A DNA stretch of 50,042 nt, taken from Deltaproteobacteria bacterium. GTDB taxonomy: Bacteria > Desulfobacterota > Syntrophorhabdia > Syntrophorhabdales > Syntrophorhabdaceae. Below are positions 1 through 10,103 of the stretch, in pieces. The stretch is from NCBI GenBank assembly GCA_022711595.1, contig JAKLET010000029.1:1-50042 (forward strand), written 5' to 3'. A model generated the notes under the pieces. That model worked only from the letters and a program-made list of their open reading frames with translations. It had not been told where the DNA came from and did no database searches. The position numbers and the translations under genes were made by a program. The first letter of the stretch is position 1, and every line of letters starts with the position of its first letter.

Positions 1-1028
1 ATGATTGGAACACCTTTGAGGAAATGCTTATCTCTCTTGGCTTCTGTGAGGAGCTAACCATCACACATAACAACAACGCGGTGCGCGCAGCGGAAGTGGT
101 GCGAAATGCTCTGGAGCGTGCAACGCAAGGAGGACGGCAACAATTCCCACTTGCCAACGCTGGAAGTCGCGATGCGCTTACCGCCGCACTGAATGCCGTC
201 ATAGACCAGCAAAGTATTCAGTACATTTTCCCAAGCAAGGACCCGCGGGTGCGCCTGCAAAACCGAGTGCAGGACATCCTGACAAATCGGTTGGATGAAG
301 TTCTAAACAACAAATGGATTCCTCTCTGCAGCCTTTTCGCTGCAGGGCCAGGGAGGCGGCGATTGTATGGGATCGTATCGGACTTGATGGGAACCGCAAA
401 CGTAGCAGGATCACGTCCAGTGGTTGTTATCGACTTATCTGCGCGAGGCAATCAGAACCGTTTCTGGACCGAAGATCTGGAGCGCCGTCTGCTGAGCAAA
501 TTGCTGAATGTTCTCATTGCCCAATCGACATCCAGCTTGTCAACAAGGCAAAGTGCAAACGTTCTTGTTCTTCTTGATGAGGCGCATAGACATGCCCCCA
601 GCGGTCGATTGGAACAGGATACTGAGGCCGAGCGGCTACGGGTGTTGCTGCGTCGCGCAGTAAGGGAGACGCGGAAATACGGTTTGGGATGGTTCTTTAT
701 TAGCCAAACGCTCGGAGGTCTTGATCCGGAGATTCTGCAGCAACTTCGAATACTGGCGTTTGGATTCGGGCTCGCCATGGGCACGGAGTTCGACCGCCTT
801 CGGGACTTCGTGGGTGGAGACAAACGCTCATTGGAGTTGTACCAGTCATTCCGTGATCCGCAGAGTTTCCCAGCCCGTAACCTCCAGGAGTTTCCATTCA
901 TGGCGGTTGGTCCAATATCCCCGCTGGCTTTTTCAGGGAAACCCGTTTTCTTCAGCATGTTCACTGACATGAATCGATTCCTGCAAGCAAACAACATGGA
1001 CCAAGGTAACGGAGATGGCCAGCCGTGA
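1..1028 (+). CDS. HerA/DUF87-like ATPase, 3' part (5' end outside window)
   Basis: The frame is open from base 3 and reads DWNTFEEM into the ATG at 24, so that ATG is probably internal and the gene starts left of the window. The visible part has a Walker B-like strand, VLVLLDEAHR, at about residues 179-188 counted from that ATG. It is followed by an arginine-rich stretch (LRVLLRRAVRETRKYG) and a sensor-like FISQT motif, the order typical of the C-terminal half of HerA/DUF87 hexameric DNA-translocating ATPases. No Walker A is visible; it would lie upstream. Such ATPases act with NurA-type nucleases in repair or, in many accessory loci, in phage defence. The partner would be upstream, so the role here is unknown. 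The next gene on the right is an unrelated metabolic enzyme. A general AAA or conjugative ATPase is the main alternative. Confidence 0.6.
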   Translation, partial: DWNTFEEMLISLGFCEELTITHNNNAVRAAEVVRNALERATQGGRQQFPLANAGSRDALTAALNAVIDQQSIQYIFPSKDPRVRLQNRVQDILTNRLDEVLNNKWIPLCSLFAAGPGRRRLYGIVSDLMGTANVAGSRPVVVIDLSARGNQNRFWTEDLERRLLSKLLNVLIAQSTSSLSTRQSANVLVLLDEAHRHAPSGRLEQDTEAERLRVLLRRAVRETRKYGLGWFFISQTLGGLDPEILQQLRILAFGFGLAMGTEFDRLRDFVGGDKRSLELYQSFRDPQSFPARNLQEFPFMAVGPISPLAFSGKPVFFSMFTDMNRFLQANNMDQGNGDGQP

Positions 1029-1433
1029 CTTGCGGTACGAACACAGAAGTGCCGAAAATAATGACCTGTCGGGTAACCAAGTCAAAATGTCAATAAGAGG
1101 GAGGTAGAAAAATCAGGCAGAGGGATGAAATCCGGGTCAACGCCGCTTCCGGCATGTCGGGAACGGCGTGCTCTTTGATAACCCGTTGATATGAAAGGTT
1201 TTCGTTTAACGGCGGGAGAAAGAGAACGGTTATGAAGAGGGTTGCACACGGGGAGCTTTTTTATGGACCCGATGCGCGGATGGCCGCTGAACACGCCGCT
1301 GATATTGACCGGACCTTGCCTGTAAGGTTTTTTACAATTGATGTTTCGCCTCTTTTCCCCCTATAATAAATATCCTTGGTCATGATAAGAGAAAAAGTTG
1401 TTTCTTGACGCATCAGCCGGGAAAAAAGAATAT
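1029..1433. other. 405-bp spacer between the ATPase and gapN
   Basis: No convincing gene is seen. A 44-codon open frame at 1232-1366 (starting MKRVAHGEL) has only a weak purine-rich stretch upstream and no recognisable family, so I do not call it. The right part holds a good promoter at 1338-1367 for gapN. This spacer has none of the 9-bp-period arrays found at most other gene ends in the window. Confidence 0.5.
1338..1367 (+). promoter_or_regulatory. Sigma70-type promoter for gapN
   Basis: TTGATG at 1338-1343, an 18-bp spacer, then a perfect TATAAT at 1362-1367. A start near 1374 would give a leader of about 60 nt before the ATG at 1434. Confidence 0.6.
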
Positions 1434-3005
1434 ATGAAAACCGTTTTTCCATATGAACAAGACATTCCTGCCGAAATGCTGGAAGGTTTACCCGCAGGCC
1501 GGAAGGACTATCTTGTCAACGGGAAGGTCACGGGTTGGAAGGGACCTTTTAGAGAGGTTCTGTCACCATTATTGATACGAAATAACGACGGTCTGTCCCA
1601 GAAATGCATCGGACAGGCGCCTTCAATGGATGAGGAGGCCTCTTTGAGCGTCCTGCGACAGGCCCTCGATGCCTTTTCGAACGGGCAGGGCGAATGGCCC
1701 GGATTGCCTGTCGGGGAGAGAATAGAACGCTTCGACGCCTTTCTGACGCGCATGGAGGAGGTGAAGGACAAGATCGTACGCCTTCTCCAGTGGGAGGTGG
1801 GAAAGACTTCCCGGGATGCCCGGGATGAGTTCGACCGGGCGCTTGGTTACGCACGGGCATGCTTCGAGCAGCTCGGGCAACCGGGAGGAATGTCTGCAGG
1901 GCCGATCGTTGACAATGGGATCACTGGAAGGCTTACGCGGATCCCTTACGGGGTAACCCTTGTTATGGGCCCTTTCAATTATCCTTTGTTCGAGACCATG
2001 ACGGCTTTTGCCCCGGCAATGCTTGCGGGTAACGCCGTGATAATAAAGCCTCCGAGGATCGGGTGCCTTTTTTTTCAGCACATGCTCAAGCCCATCGAGG
2101 ACCTCTTTCCCGCGGGGTCGGTCAGTATTGTTTATGGTGAAGGGAAGAGGACGATACCGCCCCTTCTCGCGTCGGGAATGGTAAATGTCTTCTATTTTAT
2201 CGGAACCAGTCCTGTTGCCACCTATCTCAGGGGGCTTCACCCGAAACCGCACCGCCTGAAATGTATCCTCGGACTGGAAGCGAAGAACCCTGCCATTATA
2301 TTACCCGATGCCGATATGGACACGGCAGTTGGAGAATGCGCCAGAGGCACCCTGGCGTTCAATGGACAAAGATGTGCCGCGCTGAAGATCCTTTTCGTGC
2401 ATCGATCGATCGCAGGGGAGTTCAACGAACGTTTCAAAGAGGCACTCTCTGCTTTGAGCTATGGGATGCCATGGGAAAAAGATGTTTTTATCACCCCCCT
2501 TGCGGAACATGACCGTACGCAGTATCTGTCAGGACTGGTAGAGGACGCCGTCAATCTCGGCGCCGGGGTCGTCAATGACGGCGGCGGCGAGGTGAGCGGC
2601 AGCTTTTTCTATCCGGCGCTGCTTTATCCTGCCTCGACACATATGCGTGTTTGCAGGGAGGAGCAGTTCGGACCTGTCGTGCCGATCGTTCCCTACGATG
2701 ACCTCGACGAGCCGATCCGGTATATCTCGGCTTCCAACTACGGCCAGCAGGCAAGCCTTTTCGGCAGGGACAGGGCGACCCTTACCAAGCTTGCCGGCCG
2801 CATGGTGCATAACGTGTCAAGGGTCAACATAAATTGTCAGTGCCAGCGCAGCCCCGATACGGTTCCCTTTACCGGGAGAAAAGATTCCGCCGAAGGCAGC
2901 CTTTCCATTTCGGAAGCCGTCAATGCCTTCACTGTCCCGACCTTCATCGCGACAAAGAGCGAAAGCGGGGATGTGGGGATCATCGAAAAGATGTTTGTAG
3001 ACTGA
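1434..3005 (+). CDS. gapN: NADP-dependent non-phosphorylating glyceraldehyde-3-phosphate dehydrogenase (ALDH family)
   Basis: Aldehyde dehydrogenase fold of about 523 residues. Catalytic Cys is at about 314 in FNGQRCAALK and the general-base Glu at about 282 in LGLEAKNPA. The cofactor and oxyanion region reads VMGPFNYP, and the C-terminal part has EEQFGPVVPI. Length and overall pattern fit GapN, which oxidises glyceraldehyde-3-phosphate directly to 3-phosphoglycerate with NADP+ and no ATP yield, supplying NADPH in the cytoplasm. I chose ATG 1434. The alternative TTG at 1398 adds 12 residues and lacks a clear Shine-Dalgarno; 1434 itself has only a weak purine run. A classical GAPDH is encoded at 35604-36881, so the cell seems to have both routes. 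Another succinate-semialdehyde-type ALDH is possible but less likely. Convergent with ald. Confidence 0.72.
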   Translation: MKTVFPYEQDIPAEMLEGLPAGRKDYLVNGKVTGWKGPFREVLSPLLIRNNDGLSQKCIGQAPSMDEEASLSVLRQALDAFSNGQGEWPGLPVGERIERFDAFLTRMEEVKDKIVRLLQWEVGKTSRDARDEFDRALGYARACFEQLGQPGGMSAGPIVDNGITGRLTRIPYGVTLVMGPFNYPLFETMTAFAPAMLAGNAVIIKPPRIGCLFFQHMLKPIEDLFPAGSVSIVYGEGKRTIPPLLASGMVNVFYFIGTSPVATYLRGLHPKPHRLKCILGLEAKNPAIILPDADMDTAVGECARGTLAFNGQRCAALKILFVHRSIAGEFNERFKEALSALSYGMPWEKDVFITPLAEHDRTQYLSGLVEDAVNLGAGVVNDGGGEVSGSFFYPALLYPASTHMRVCREEQFGPVVPIVPYDDLDEPIRYISASNYGQQASLFGRDRATLTKLAGRMVHNVSRVNINCQCQRSPDTVPFTGRKDSAEGSLSISEAVNAFTVPTFIATKSESGDVGIIEKMFVD

Positions 3006-3011
3006 ACAAAA

Positions 3012-3120
3012 GACAATTTGAAGATTTGAAAGTTTGTGAACCGTTCCAAGGGAAGGAATAAGCCTTTTTGTGTCGTTTATAAGCTCTCAAACTATCAAAC
3101 TTTAAAACTTTCAAACTGTC
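3012..3120. repeat. 8/9-bp-period inverted array between gapN and ald
   Basis: The left half (3012-3040) has repeated TTTGAA cores and the right half (3084-3120) has repeated TCAAAC cores, the latter at exact 8-bp spacing. The outer 28 bp of the two halves pair with about 80% identity, so either transcript could fold back. It lies between two converging genes. Confidence 0.6.
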
Positions 3121-3152
3121 TTTCCCATAACCCATCATCTATAACCTCTATT

Positions 3153-4262
3153 TCATATCTTATTCCATGGCTTCCATTTCATCCTGAATGCTTCAGCGAC
3201 GGCGGGATGAGTGATGATGCCTTTTTTCATGTTGATCCCCGAGGCTATCACAGGATCCTCCGATGCCGCCTTTTTTATCCCTCTGGAGGCAATGGCCCGG
3301 ACATACGGAAGCGTTGCGTTTGTCAGGGCAAACGTCGATGTCCTGGGAACCGATGCGGGCATGTTCGGGACGGCGTAATGGATGACGTCGTGGAGCTTAT
3401 AGATGGGTTCCCTGTGTGAGGTCGGCCTGATGGTTTCAATGCATCCGCCCTGGTCGATGGAGACGTCGACAATGACCGAACCGGGTTTCATGTGCGATAC
3501 CATTTGTTCTGTAACGAGAACGGGGGCCTTTGCCCCGGGAACCAGCACAGCGCCTATGAGTACATCGGCGTTCGCAATGGCCTTCTGGATGGCATATTCT
3601 GTTGAATAGACGGTCGTGACACAACCGCGCATGATATCTTCCACGTATTTCAGACGGTTGTGTGAAATGTCCAGAACGGTCACATGGGCCCCGAGACCTG
3701 ACGCGATCTGTGCTGCATTGAGCCCTACGACGCCGCAGCCGATAATGACGACCTCGCCCGGCGGGACGCCTGGCACTCCAGAAAGAAGGACCCCTTGTCC
3801 TCCGTGATCGCTTTCAAGGAAGCGCATGGCAACCTGGACGGATATCCGTCCCGCCACCTCGCTCATGGGGATGAGCAGGGGCAATCTGCCTTCTTTGTCC
3901 TCCATCGTTTCATAAGCGATACCGGTGATCTTTCTTTTGAGGAGGGCCTTTGTCAGTTTTTCTGACGAGGCGAGATGGAGGTAGGTGAACAGCATCTGGC
4001 CTTCGCGAAGGAGGGGCCATTCGTCTTCAAGGGGTTCCTTTACCTTGACGATCATGTCGGCTTTCGAAAAGGTCAGTTTATTTGATCTCATGATCTCGGC
4101 GCCTTCGTTTGCGTATTCCGCATCGGAAAGTCCGCTGCCTTCGCCTGCCCCTTTTTCGAAAAGGATGGTATGACCATCGGCAGCGAGGGCGTGGACGCCT
4201 GCCGGTGTTATGGAAACCCTGTTCTCACCTTCCTTGACCTCTTTCGGTATGCCGATGATCAT
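3153..4262 (-). CDS. ald: Alanine dehydrogenase
   Basis: 369 residues beginning [16 protein letters not shown], the classic start of the AlaDH/PNT family. NAD-dependent alanine dehydrogenase interconverts L-alanine with pyruvate plus ammonia in the cytoplasm. Visible features are the substrate lysine in KVKEPL, the catalytic His in TYLHLAS, the Rossmann motif [15 protein letters not shown] at about residues 170-185, and the conserved [11 protein letters not shown] stretch. The ATG at 4262 is preceded by GGAGG with good spacing. The frame extends about 66 codons further upstream, but that part is basic junk overlapping the neighbouring gene. The DUF6125-like gene ends 40 nt upstream on the same strand, so the two are probably co-transcribed. 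Fully intact. Confidence 0.95.
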   Translation of the reverse strand: MIIGIPKEVKEGENRVSITPAGVHALAADGHTILFEKGAGEGSGLSDAEYANEGAEIMRSNKLTFSKADMIVKVKEPLEDEWPLLREGQMLFTYLHLASSEKLTKALLKRKITGIAYETMEDKEGRLPLLIPMSEVAGRISVQVAMRFLESDHGGQGVLLSGVPGVPPGEVVIIGCGVVGLNAAQIASGLGAHVTVLDISHNRLKYVEDIMRGCVTTVYSTEYAIQKAIANADVLIGAVLVPGAKAPVLVTEQMVSHMKPGSVIVDVSIDQGGCIETIRPTSHREPIYKLHDVIHYAVPNMPASVPRTSTFALTNATLPYVRAIASRGIKKAASEDPVIASGINMKKGIITHPAVAEAFRMKWKPWNKI

Positions 4263-4302
4263 GCAGTTCCTCCGCTTTCGACGGTATGATCGGGTGCCTG
4301 TT

Positions 4303-4818
4303 CTATTGCTTGTTCTCGGTGAATCTCCACTTGCAGAACATCTCTTCAGGGTGTTTATCGGGTGGAGCGAAGACACACTCGACCTGGATCGAAGGGTCCA
4401 CGGCCCGTGCGATGCTTTCAAACTCCCCGCGGTGCATCTCCTTGCAGACGAATTCCTCAAGGCCGCGTCTCAAGCGCGCTTCCTGGGTGGGGCAATGGGG
4501 TATGGTAATGATCACCTCGTCTTCCTTTTCCTCGATCTTGTATTCCACGAGAATGGTCCACGGGAAAAGCCTCAGCACACTCAAAAAGCCCTTCAGACCT
4601 TTTTCCTTGATATCGAAACGCTTTGCGAGGTCTCTCGCACCCATCTCAGGCACCCTGGACCACACCTTTTCATTTATCCTTTCGGCCTGCTCCTGGCTGT
4701 AGGTATCACCGACGTAGATGAACCAGAAGGCATCAACCAGGCGATAGTGCCATAACAGAAAGGTAAGGTAATTTTTAAGCTGGTCGTTGTCCATGTTATC
4801 AAACGCGGAAAGATCCAT
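4303..4818 (-). CDS. DUF6125-like cytoplasmic protein
   Basis: 171 residues from ATG 4818, which is preceded by GGAGG with 6-nt spacing; the TTG at 4821 is less likely. There is no signal peptide or membrane segment. Residues 1-60 are rich in aromatic residues ([18 protein letters not shown]), and the C-terminal half has a mixed alpha/beta pattern with conserved Cys in [18 protein letters not shown] and VECVF. It resembles the uncharacterised DUF6125/L-2-amino-thiazoline-4-carboxylate-hydrolase-like group common in anaerobes, an assignment from memory of the pattern. Its position upstream of ald, 40 nt away on the same strand, hints at a link with amino-acid metabolism. No function is claimed. 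Confidence 0.7.
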   Translation of the reverse strand: MDLSAFDNMDNDQLKNYLTFLLWHYRLVDAFWFIYVGDTYSQEQAERINEKVWSRVPEMGARDLAKRFDIKEKGLKGFLSVLRLFPWTILVEYKIEEKEDEVIITIPHCPTQEARLRRGLEEFVCKEMHRGEFESIARAVDPSIQVECVFAPPDKHPEEMFCKWRFTENKQ

Positions 4819-4883
4819 CAAGCCCCTCCTTTTTTAGTGCAGTATGCTGTTGTTTATTGTAAATTAGTGCACGCCAAAAGACA

Positions 4884-6128
4884 ATGAAGAGCCTTATCTT
4901 TAACAAAAAAATATTCTCGTGGTGCCTCTTTGATTTTGCGAACTCAAGTTATTCCGCAGTCATAGCAGCCGTCATCTTTCCAGTTTACTATACGACCGTG
5001 ATTGTCGGGAACGATAACAACATGGGTGATGTCTGGTGGGGCAGGGCCATATCTCTGAGCATGGCCTTTGTTGCCCTGAGTTCCCCTTTCCTCGGGGGCA
5101 TTTCCGACTATGCCAGAGCGAAAAAGAAATTCCTTCTTGTATATACGCTTCTGTGTGTTATCGCCACGGCTTCCCTGTTGTTTATGGAGAAGGGTATGGT
5201 GATCACGGGTTTTCTCCTGGTGACCCTTGCCAACATAGGCCTGGAGGGAGGGATTGTCTTTTACAATTCCTTTCTGAATGACATTGCCGGCAGCGAATAT
5301 CAGGGGAGGGTGTCCGCATGGGGATACGCGACGGGTTATCTTGGATCGATCGTTTCACTCGTCATAGGGCTGTGCCTGATCAAGTCGGGGCATATCACCC
5401 TGGCCTGGCCGATGGTTGCCGTCTTTTTCATGGTTTTTTCACTTCCGGCATTTTTCTTTCTGCCCCGCGATGAAGGGAAAGGCGCCGGACTTATAAAGGC
5501 GGCGAAGGACGGTTTTACAACAACGTTGAGCGTATTGAAAAAGATGTGGTCCAATAAGGACCAGCGCAGGTTTTTACTCGCCTACCTTCTCTATGAGGAC
5601 GGTGTCAATACGGTCATTGTTTTTTCAAGCATATTCGCGGCCACCACCCTCGGCTTCATGCCCGAGCAGTTGATCGTGCTCTATCTTGTTGTTCAGGTCA
5701 CCGCTCTCATCGGAGCTTTTTTGATGGCAAGACCCATAGATTACTGGGGGCCGAAAAAGGTGGTTTCGTTCTCGCTGATACTCTGGGTCCTTATGACCGT
5801 TTTTGTCTATTTCATCTACCAGAAGGCCTTATTTTTTGTTGCCGCGTCCATGGCGGGTCTTGGTCTCGGAACAGTGCAAGCGGCAACACGGGCTTTTTTC
5901 TCCCAGTTCATTCCACCCGGAGATGAATCGAAATACTTCGGTGTTTACAGCCTTGTAGGCAAGACATCGGCTGTTGTCGGACCACTTATTTTCGGCACCA
6001 TATCTTCACTGACAAAGAACCAGCGGCCCGCTGTCGTGGCGGTATCCGTTCTGTTCATCGCCGGATTCATCATCCTCCAGACGGTACACGGGGGATTGCC
6101 GAATGTGAAGAAGACAGGTGATGGGTGA
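4884..6128 (+). CDS. MFS transporter of the UMF1/Atg22-like group
   Basis: 414 residues, with about 12 hydrophobic segments spread over the whole length. It starts with the signature WCLFDFANSSYSAVIAAV typical of UMF1-family permeases (Pfam ATG22-like). The loop GGISDYARAKKKFL after the second or third helix is the major-facilitator cytoplasmic motif, so this is an inner-membrane transporter. In yeast, Atg22 exports amino acids from the vacuole; substrates of bacterial UMF1 proteins are largely unknown. The gene is divergent from the ald operon across a 62-bp spacer, so an amino-acid link is tempting but only inference. The Shine-Dalgarno is weak. Confidence 0.85.
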   Translation: MKSLIFNKKIFSWCLFDFANSSYSAVIAAVIFPVYYTTVIVGNDNNMGDVWWGRAISLSMAFVALSSPFLGGISDYARAKKKFLLVYTLLCVIATASLLFMEKGMVITGFLLVTLANIGLEGGIVFYNSFLNDIAGSEYQGRVSAWGYATGYLGSIVSLVIGLCLIKSGHITLAWPMVAVFFMVFSLPAFFFLPRDEGKGAGLIKAAKDGFTTTLSVLKKMWSNKDQRRFLLAYLLYEDGVNTVIVFSSIFAATTLGFMPEQLIVLYLVVQVTALIGAFLMARPIDYWGPKKVVSFSLILWVLMTVFVYFIYQKALFFVAASMAGLGLGTVQAATRAFFSQFIPPGDESKYFGVYSLVGKTSAVVGPLIFGTISSLTKNQRPAVVAVSVLFIAGFIILQTVHGGLPNVKKTGDG

Positions 6129-6140
6129 TAGGTCATAGGG

Positions 6141-6173
6141 AAAACAGTTGGGATCTTTTCGTTGTCCCGTTTT
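6141..6173. terminator. Possible bidirectional terminator between the MFS gene and gpsA
   Basis: AAAAC...GGGA, an 11-nt loop, then TCCC-GTTTT between two converging genes. The stem is short and has an asymmetric bulge. Confidence 0.4.
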
Positions 6174-7169
6174 CTATCCATCCTCTTCCTTGAATTCCCT
6201 CTTGATGATGTCCTGGAGGGACGAGGCAATGTCCTTGTTTTCGTAGACGATCCGATAGAGCTCTTCGGTGATGGGCATTTCCACGCCCATCTTTGCGGCA
6301 AGATTGTAAACTGCGTTGATCGTGTAATATCCCTCGACGACCGCTTTCTGGGAATCGATGATATCGGCTGGTTTCCTGCCGGAGGCAAGTTCGATGCCGA
6401 ACAGCCTGTTTCTGCTCAGACTGCCGTATGATGTGAGGATGAGGTCACCTATGCCGGAGAGGCCCATAAAGGTTGTTTCCCGGGCGCCGAGAGCCTTACC
6501 GAGGCGCTTTATCTCGGCAAGGGCCCTCGTCGTGAAGGCCGCCTGAGTGTTTGACCCGAAACGCAGTCCTTCCAGGATGCCCGCACCGATGGCCATGACA
6601 TTCTTCAAAGCCCCTCCCAGTTCGACCCCGGTGATATCGTCGCTGCGGTATACCCTGAAATGATCGCTGTGTATCTCCTGTTGAAAGCGGAAGGAAAGAT
6701 CCATGCTTTCCGATGCCACAACGGCCGCGGTGAAGAGGCCGCCGGCTACTTCCCTGGCGAAAGACGGCCCCGAGAGCGTTGCGATCCCTTTGCCGTCGGA
6801 ACCGGTCAGTTCTTCCACCACCTCATTCATCAGCTTGAAGGTTGAGCGTTCTATCCCTTTCGTCAGGATCAGGAGCTTTTTTTCCTTAAGATCCGATGAG
6901 AAGGGGGCAAGAGTCTGTCTGAGGGCAAAGGAGGGGGTGGCCACGACCACCATTTCGGCAAAGTCCAGTATCTCCCTTATCTCCTGCGTAAAATCGATGG
7001 GACCATCAAGTTTGAATCCGGGCAGGTATGTCCTGTTTTCCCTGGAATCGCGAAGTACCGGGTAAAGTTCCTTTTCAAATGCCCAAAGGAGGACCTTTTT
7101 ACCGGTCCTTGCGAGGTGGATGGAGAAGGCTGTTCCCCATGCACCCGCCCCGATCACCCCTGCGTTCAT
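6174..7169 (-). CDS. gpsA: Glycerol-3-phosphate dehydrogenase [NAD(P)+]
   Basis: 331 residues, the normal length for GpsA, which reduces dihydroxyacetone phosphate to sn-glycerol-3-phosphate for phospholipid synthesis. The N-terminus has the Rossmann [17 protein letters not shown]. The catalytic lysine lies in [14 protein letters not shown], followed by [17 protein letters not shown] and the [11 protein letters not shown] stretch typical of the family. Its ATG overlaps the gyrA stop in an ATGA tetranucleotide, so it is translationally coupled to gyrA and transcribed after it. Intact. Confidence 0.95.
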   Translation of the reverse strand: MNAGVIGAGAWGTAFSIHLARTGKKVLLWAFEKELYPVLRDSRENRTYLPGFKLDGPIDFTQEIREILDFAEMVVVATPSFALRQTLAPFSSDLKEKKLLILTKGIERSTFKLMNEVVEELTGSDGKGIATLSGPSFAREVAGGLFTAAVVASESMDLSFRFQQEIHSDHFRVYRSDDITGVELGGALKNVMAIGAGILEGLRFGSNTQAAFTTRALAEIKRLGKALGARETTFMGLSGIGDLILTSYGSLSRNRLFGIELASGRKPADIIDSQKAVVEGYYTINAVYNLAAKMGVEMPITEELYRIVYENKDIASSLQDIIKREFKEEDG

Positions 7170-9637
7170 TCATTATCACCGATGTTGTTTTCTCCAATGC
7201 CGTTCTCACCGTCCATCGCTTCACTCTCGATGATTGCCACACCGCCTATCACTTCGCCCTCCCTGAGGCCCATGAGCTTAACGCCGAGGCCGCCTCGTTT
7301 CTGGATGGGGATGTCGCGGGAACGGAACCTGATGGTCCTGCCCGTGTCGGTGACCAGTATAACGTCCTCGTTCTCGCTCAGCCTGTTGAGGCCGACGACA
7401 CTGCCGTTCTTGGATCCGCATCTCACGTTGATGATCCCTGAACCTCCCCGTGCCTGGATGCGGTAGTCGGAGCATGGAGCACATTTGCCGTAACCTTTCT
7501 CGGTTACCGTGAAGATCGTGCAGGACTGGTTTACCTTCTCGACGGACACGACCTCGTCAGACTGTTTCTTGAAACGTATACCCCGGACGCCGTAGGCTGT
7601 CCTTCCCATGGGCCTGATCTGCTTTTCGTCGAACCGTATGGCAAGGCCGAACCTGGTGCCTATCATGATCTCGCCATCGCCCTGCGTTTCAAGGACCGCA
7701 ATGAGGCTGTCCTCTTCCGGCAGCGTGATGGCCTTGATCCCCGATGACCTGATGTTCTTCAAAAGATCCAGGCTCAGTCTCTTGACATGGCCCTTTTTGG
7801 TCACGAAAAAGAGAAAGCTCGTTTCACTGTATTCCTTGACATGGGCAACCGCCGTTATGTGCTCGTTCTTTTCGAGGTTGATGAGGTGAACCACTGGTTT
7901 ACCCTTTGATGTCAGCGACGCTTCAGGGATAGTATGGACCCTGACGGCGTAAACCTTCCCGATATTGGTGAAGAAAAGGATGTTTGAATGAGTGGACGCG
8001 ATATACAGATGGTCAACGAAGTCCTCTTCCCGCACGATGATGCCTGTCCTGCCTTTGCCCCCGCGGATCTGGTTTTTATACTGATCGAGAGAGGTCCTCT
8101 TGATGTAGCCCTTGTTCGTGATTGTTACGGCCACTTCCTCTTCCTTGATCATGTCTTCGAGGGTGATCTCGGGAAAATAATCCTCGATCTCCGTGAGGCG
8201 CTTGTCGCCGTACCTGTCGCGGATCTCGACGAGCTCGTTCTTTACGATCTCCAGGAGCAGTGACTCGTTGGCAAGGACCATTTCGAGGCGTTTGATGTCT
8301 TCGGTGGTATTCTTGTGATCGTCGAGTATCTTTGTCCTTTCAAGGGAGGTCAGCCTTTGCAGGCGCATCTCGAGGATATTTGTGGCCTGTTTCTCGGAGA
8401 AAGTGAAACGTCCCATCAGGGCCTCGCGTGCCTCAGGCGTGTTGGTGGATTTTTTAATGATGGCTATGACTTCGTCGATATGATCCAGGGCGGTCTTGAG
8501 GCCTTCAAGCAGATGGAGGCGGTCGAGGGCCTTGTTCAATTCGAAGATGGACCTTTTCGTGACTATATCCTTGCGGAAATCGACAAATTCCTTGAGCATC
8601 TCCTTCAGATTGAGAAGCTTTGGTTCGTTGTTGACGATGGTGAGGAAGATGATGCCGAATGTGGTCTGGAGCTGTGTGTGTTTATAAAGCTTGTTAAGGA
8701 TGGGGATCGCTATTTCCCCTTTTTTCAGGTCAATGACTATGCGCATGCCTTCTCTGCTCGACTCGTCCTTTATATTGGATATCCCTTCGATCTTCTTCGT
8801 GTTTATGAGTTCGACGATGCTTTCTATGAGGCGGGCCTTATTCACCTGGTAGGGGATCTCGGTGATGACGATGGACTCGCGGCCGTCTTTCTTTCTCTGT
8901 TCGATGTCGGCCTTTGCGCGCAGGATGATATGTCCCCTGCCGTTCTGATATGCCTCGATAATGCCTTGACGGCCGTAGATGATCCCCTGAGTAGGGAAAT
9001 CCGGCCCAGGGATGATCTTCATCAGTTCGGTTATGGATATTTCGTTGTTCTCAATGAACGCGATGAGGCCGTTTATGACCTCGTTGGTGTTATGGGGAGG
9101 GATATTGGTAGCCATGCCGACAGCGATGCCGGAAGAGCCGTTTATGAGCAGGTTGGGTATCCTGGAGGGAAGGACAAGAGGCTCCTCCAGTGAATCGTCG
9201 TAGTTGGGCCTGAAAAGAACCGTGTCCTTCTCTATGTCCTTGAGGATCTCTTCCGCTATGCGGGAAAGACGTATCTCGGTGTAACGCATTGCAGCGGGTG
9301 AGTCGCCGTCCACGGAACCGAAATTACCTTGGCCGTCGATGAGAGGATACCTCAGGGAGAAATCCTGAACCATTCTGGTGATGGCGTCATAAACAGCCTG
9401 GTCACCGTGGGGATGAAATTTACCGATAACGTCGCCGACAACCCTGGCGGATTTCTTGTAGGGTTTGTCGTGCATGTTGTTCAGTTCATACATCGCGTAA
9501 AGGATCCTGCGATGAACGGGTTTCAATCCGTCCCTGATGTCAGGCAGAGCCCTGCCTATTATGGTGCTCATGGCGTAATCGAGGTAAGATCTTTTCATCT
9601 CCTCTTCAATGGGAACGGTAATTACAGATGACTGCAT
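7166..9637 (-). CDS. gyrA: DNA gyrase subunit A
   Basis: 823 residues. The N-terminal winged-helix/tower part has [16 protein letters not shown], the quinolone region [11 protein letters not shown] and the catalytic tyrosine in AAMRYTE (Tyr119). The C-terminal beta-pinwheel has GyrA-box-like QIRGGKG and further QARGGSG and QKRGGLG repeats, which favours gyrase over topoisomerase IV ParC. It forms A2B2 with GyrB and introduces negative supercoils. The start at 9637 has GGAGG 6 nt upstream. The residue at the E. coli Ser83 position is Gln80 and the Asp87 equivalent is kept. gyrB is not adjacent; gpsA follows with a 4-nt overlap. Confidence 0.96.
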   Translation of the reverse strand: MQSSVITVPIEEEMKRSYLDYAMSTIIGRALPDIRDGLKPVHRRILYAMYELNNMHDKPYKKSARVVGDVIGKFHPHGDQAVYDAITRMVQDFSLRYPLIDGQGNFGSVDGDSPAAMRYTEIRLSRIAEEILKDIEKDTVLFRPNYDDSLEEPLVLPSRIPNLLINGSSGIAVGMATNIPPHNTNEVINGLIAFIENNEISITELMKIIPGPDFPTQGIIYGRQGIIEAYQNGRGHIILRAKADIEQRKKDGRESIVITEIPYQVNKARLIESIVELINTKKIEGISNIKDESSREGMRIVIDLKKGEIAIPILNKLYKHTQLQTTFGIIFLTIVNNEPKLLNLKEMLKEFVDFRKDIVTKRSIFELNKALDRLHLLEGLKTALDHIDEVIAIIKKSTNTPEAREALMGRFTFSEKQATNILEMRLQRLTSLERTKILDDHKNTTEDIKRLEMVLANESLLLEIVKNELVEIRDRYGDKRLTEIEDYFPEITLEDMIKEEEVAVTITNKGYIKRTSLDQYKNQIRGGKGRTGIIVREEDFVDHLYIASTHSNILFFTNIGKVYAVRVHTIPEASLTSKGKPVVHLINLEKNEHITAVAHVKEYSETSFLFFVTKKGHVKRLSLDLLKNIRSSGIKAITLPEEDSLIAVLETQGDGEIMIGTRFGLAIRFDEKQIRPMGRTAYGVRGIRFKKQSDEVVSVEKVNQSCTIFTVTEKGYGKCAPCSDYRIQARGGSGIINVRCGSKNGSVVGLNRLSENEDVILVTDTGRTIRFRSRDIPIQKRGGLGVKLMGLREGEVIGGVAIIESEAMDGENGIGENNIGDNE

Positions 9638-9673
9638 TCAAATCCTCCGAATTGGTCCAAAATTTTTCTTTTA

Positions 9674-9702
9674 ATCTAACATAAACAAGAACCAGTTGAC
9701 AA
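9674..9702 (-). promoter_or_regulatory. Possible gyrA promoter
   Basis: Reading the minus strand: TTGTCA, 17 bp, TTAGAT, about 37 bp upstream of the gyrA start. The -10 is weak. A TTGACA on the plus strand (9696-9701) overlaps it and could serve the divergent lipoprotein gene, but I see no good -10 for it. Confidence 0.35.
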
Positions 9703-9731
9703 TCATTGGAACATCGTGGAAAAATAAGGCA

Positions 9732-10103
9732 ATGAGATATCTGCTGATATTTGCGGTTATGGTTTCCCTCTCATTCCTTTGCCCATCCTGCAGCAAGGAG
9801 GTCAAAAGCCTTCAGGAAGAGGTCAAGGTGCTCAAGGAAGAGAACAACTTTCTTAAGGCCGAGAACATTTCCTTGAAGAAAGAGATCGAAGAACTCTACA
9901 AAAAGATTGAAGAAAAAGACAAGCCCAGGGTGACAACGGGCGTGCCGGGAAAGACGGATGCGGCCGCGAAAACCGAGGCGCCCTCCAGGACGGATGCACC
10001 TAAAACGGAACAGAAAAAAGCCGAAACAAAACCCCCGAAACCCGATAAACCTGAAAAACAGCAGGAAATTGACAAGATCAAGAAACGGAAAACAGAAAAT
10101 TAA
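9732..10103 (+). CDS. Small coiled-coil lipoprotein-like exported protein
   Basis: 123 residues from ATG 9732; the longer TTG 9696 start would spoil the signal sequence. Residues 1-20 are a hydrophobic signal ending LSFLCPSC, which resembles a lipobox, although the residue at -3 is Cys and so not canonical. Residues 25-60 form a leucine/lysine/glutamate heptad coiled coil (VKSLQEEVKVLKEENNFLKA). The rest is a Lys/Pro/Thr/Ala/Glu-rich disordered tail ending in lysines. It is not a recognised family. The truA reading frame begins at or overlaps its stop, suggesting co-translation. Likely a periplasmic or envelope-anchored spacer protein, by inference from composition only. Confidence 0.7.
   Translation: MRYLLIFAVMVSLSFLCPSCSKEVKSLQEEVKVLKEENNFLKAENISLKKEIEELYKKIEEKDKPRVTTGVPGKTDAAAKTEAPSRTDAPKTEQKKAETKPPKPDKPEKQQEIDKIKKRKTEN

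Noticed and set aside
1232-1366. 44-codon frame before gapN
   Set aside because: No family, weak ribosome site, overlaps the promoter; could be a remnant but not supportable.
4263-4460. 66-codon N-terminal extension of alanine dehydrogenase
   Set aside because: Basic, unconserved, overlaps the neighbouring gene; ATG 4262 has a good GGAGG and the canonical family start.
8315-9193. Long plus-strand frame opposite gyrA
   Set aside because: Complete overlap with a clear gyrA coding region; a codon-bias shadow.
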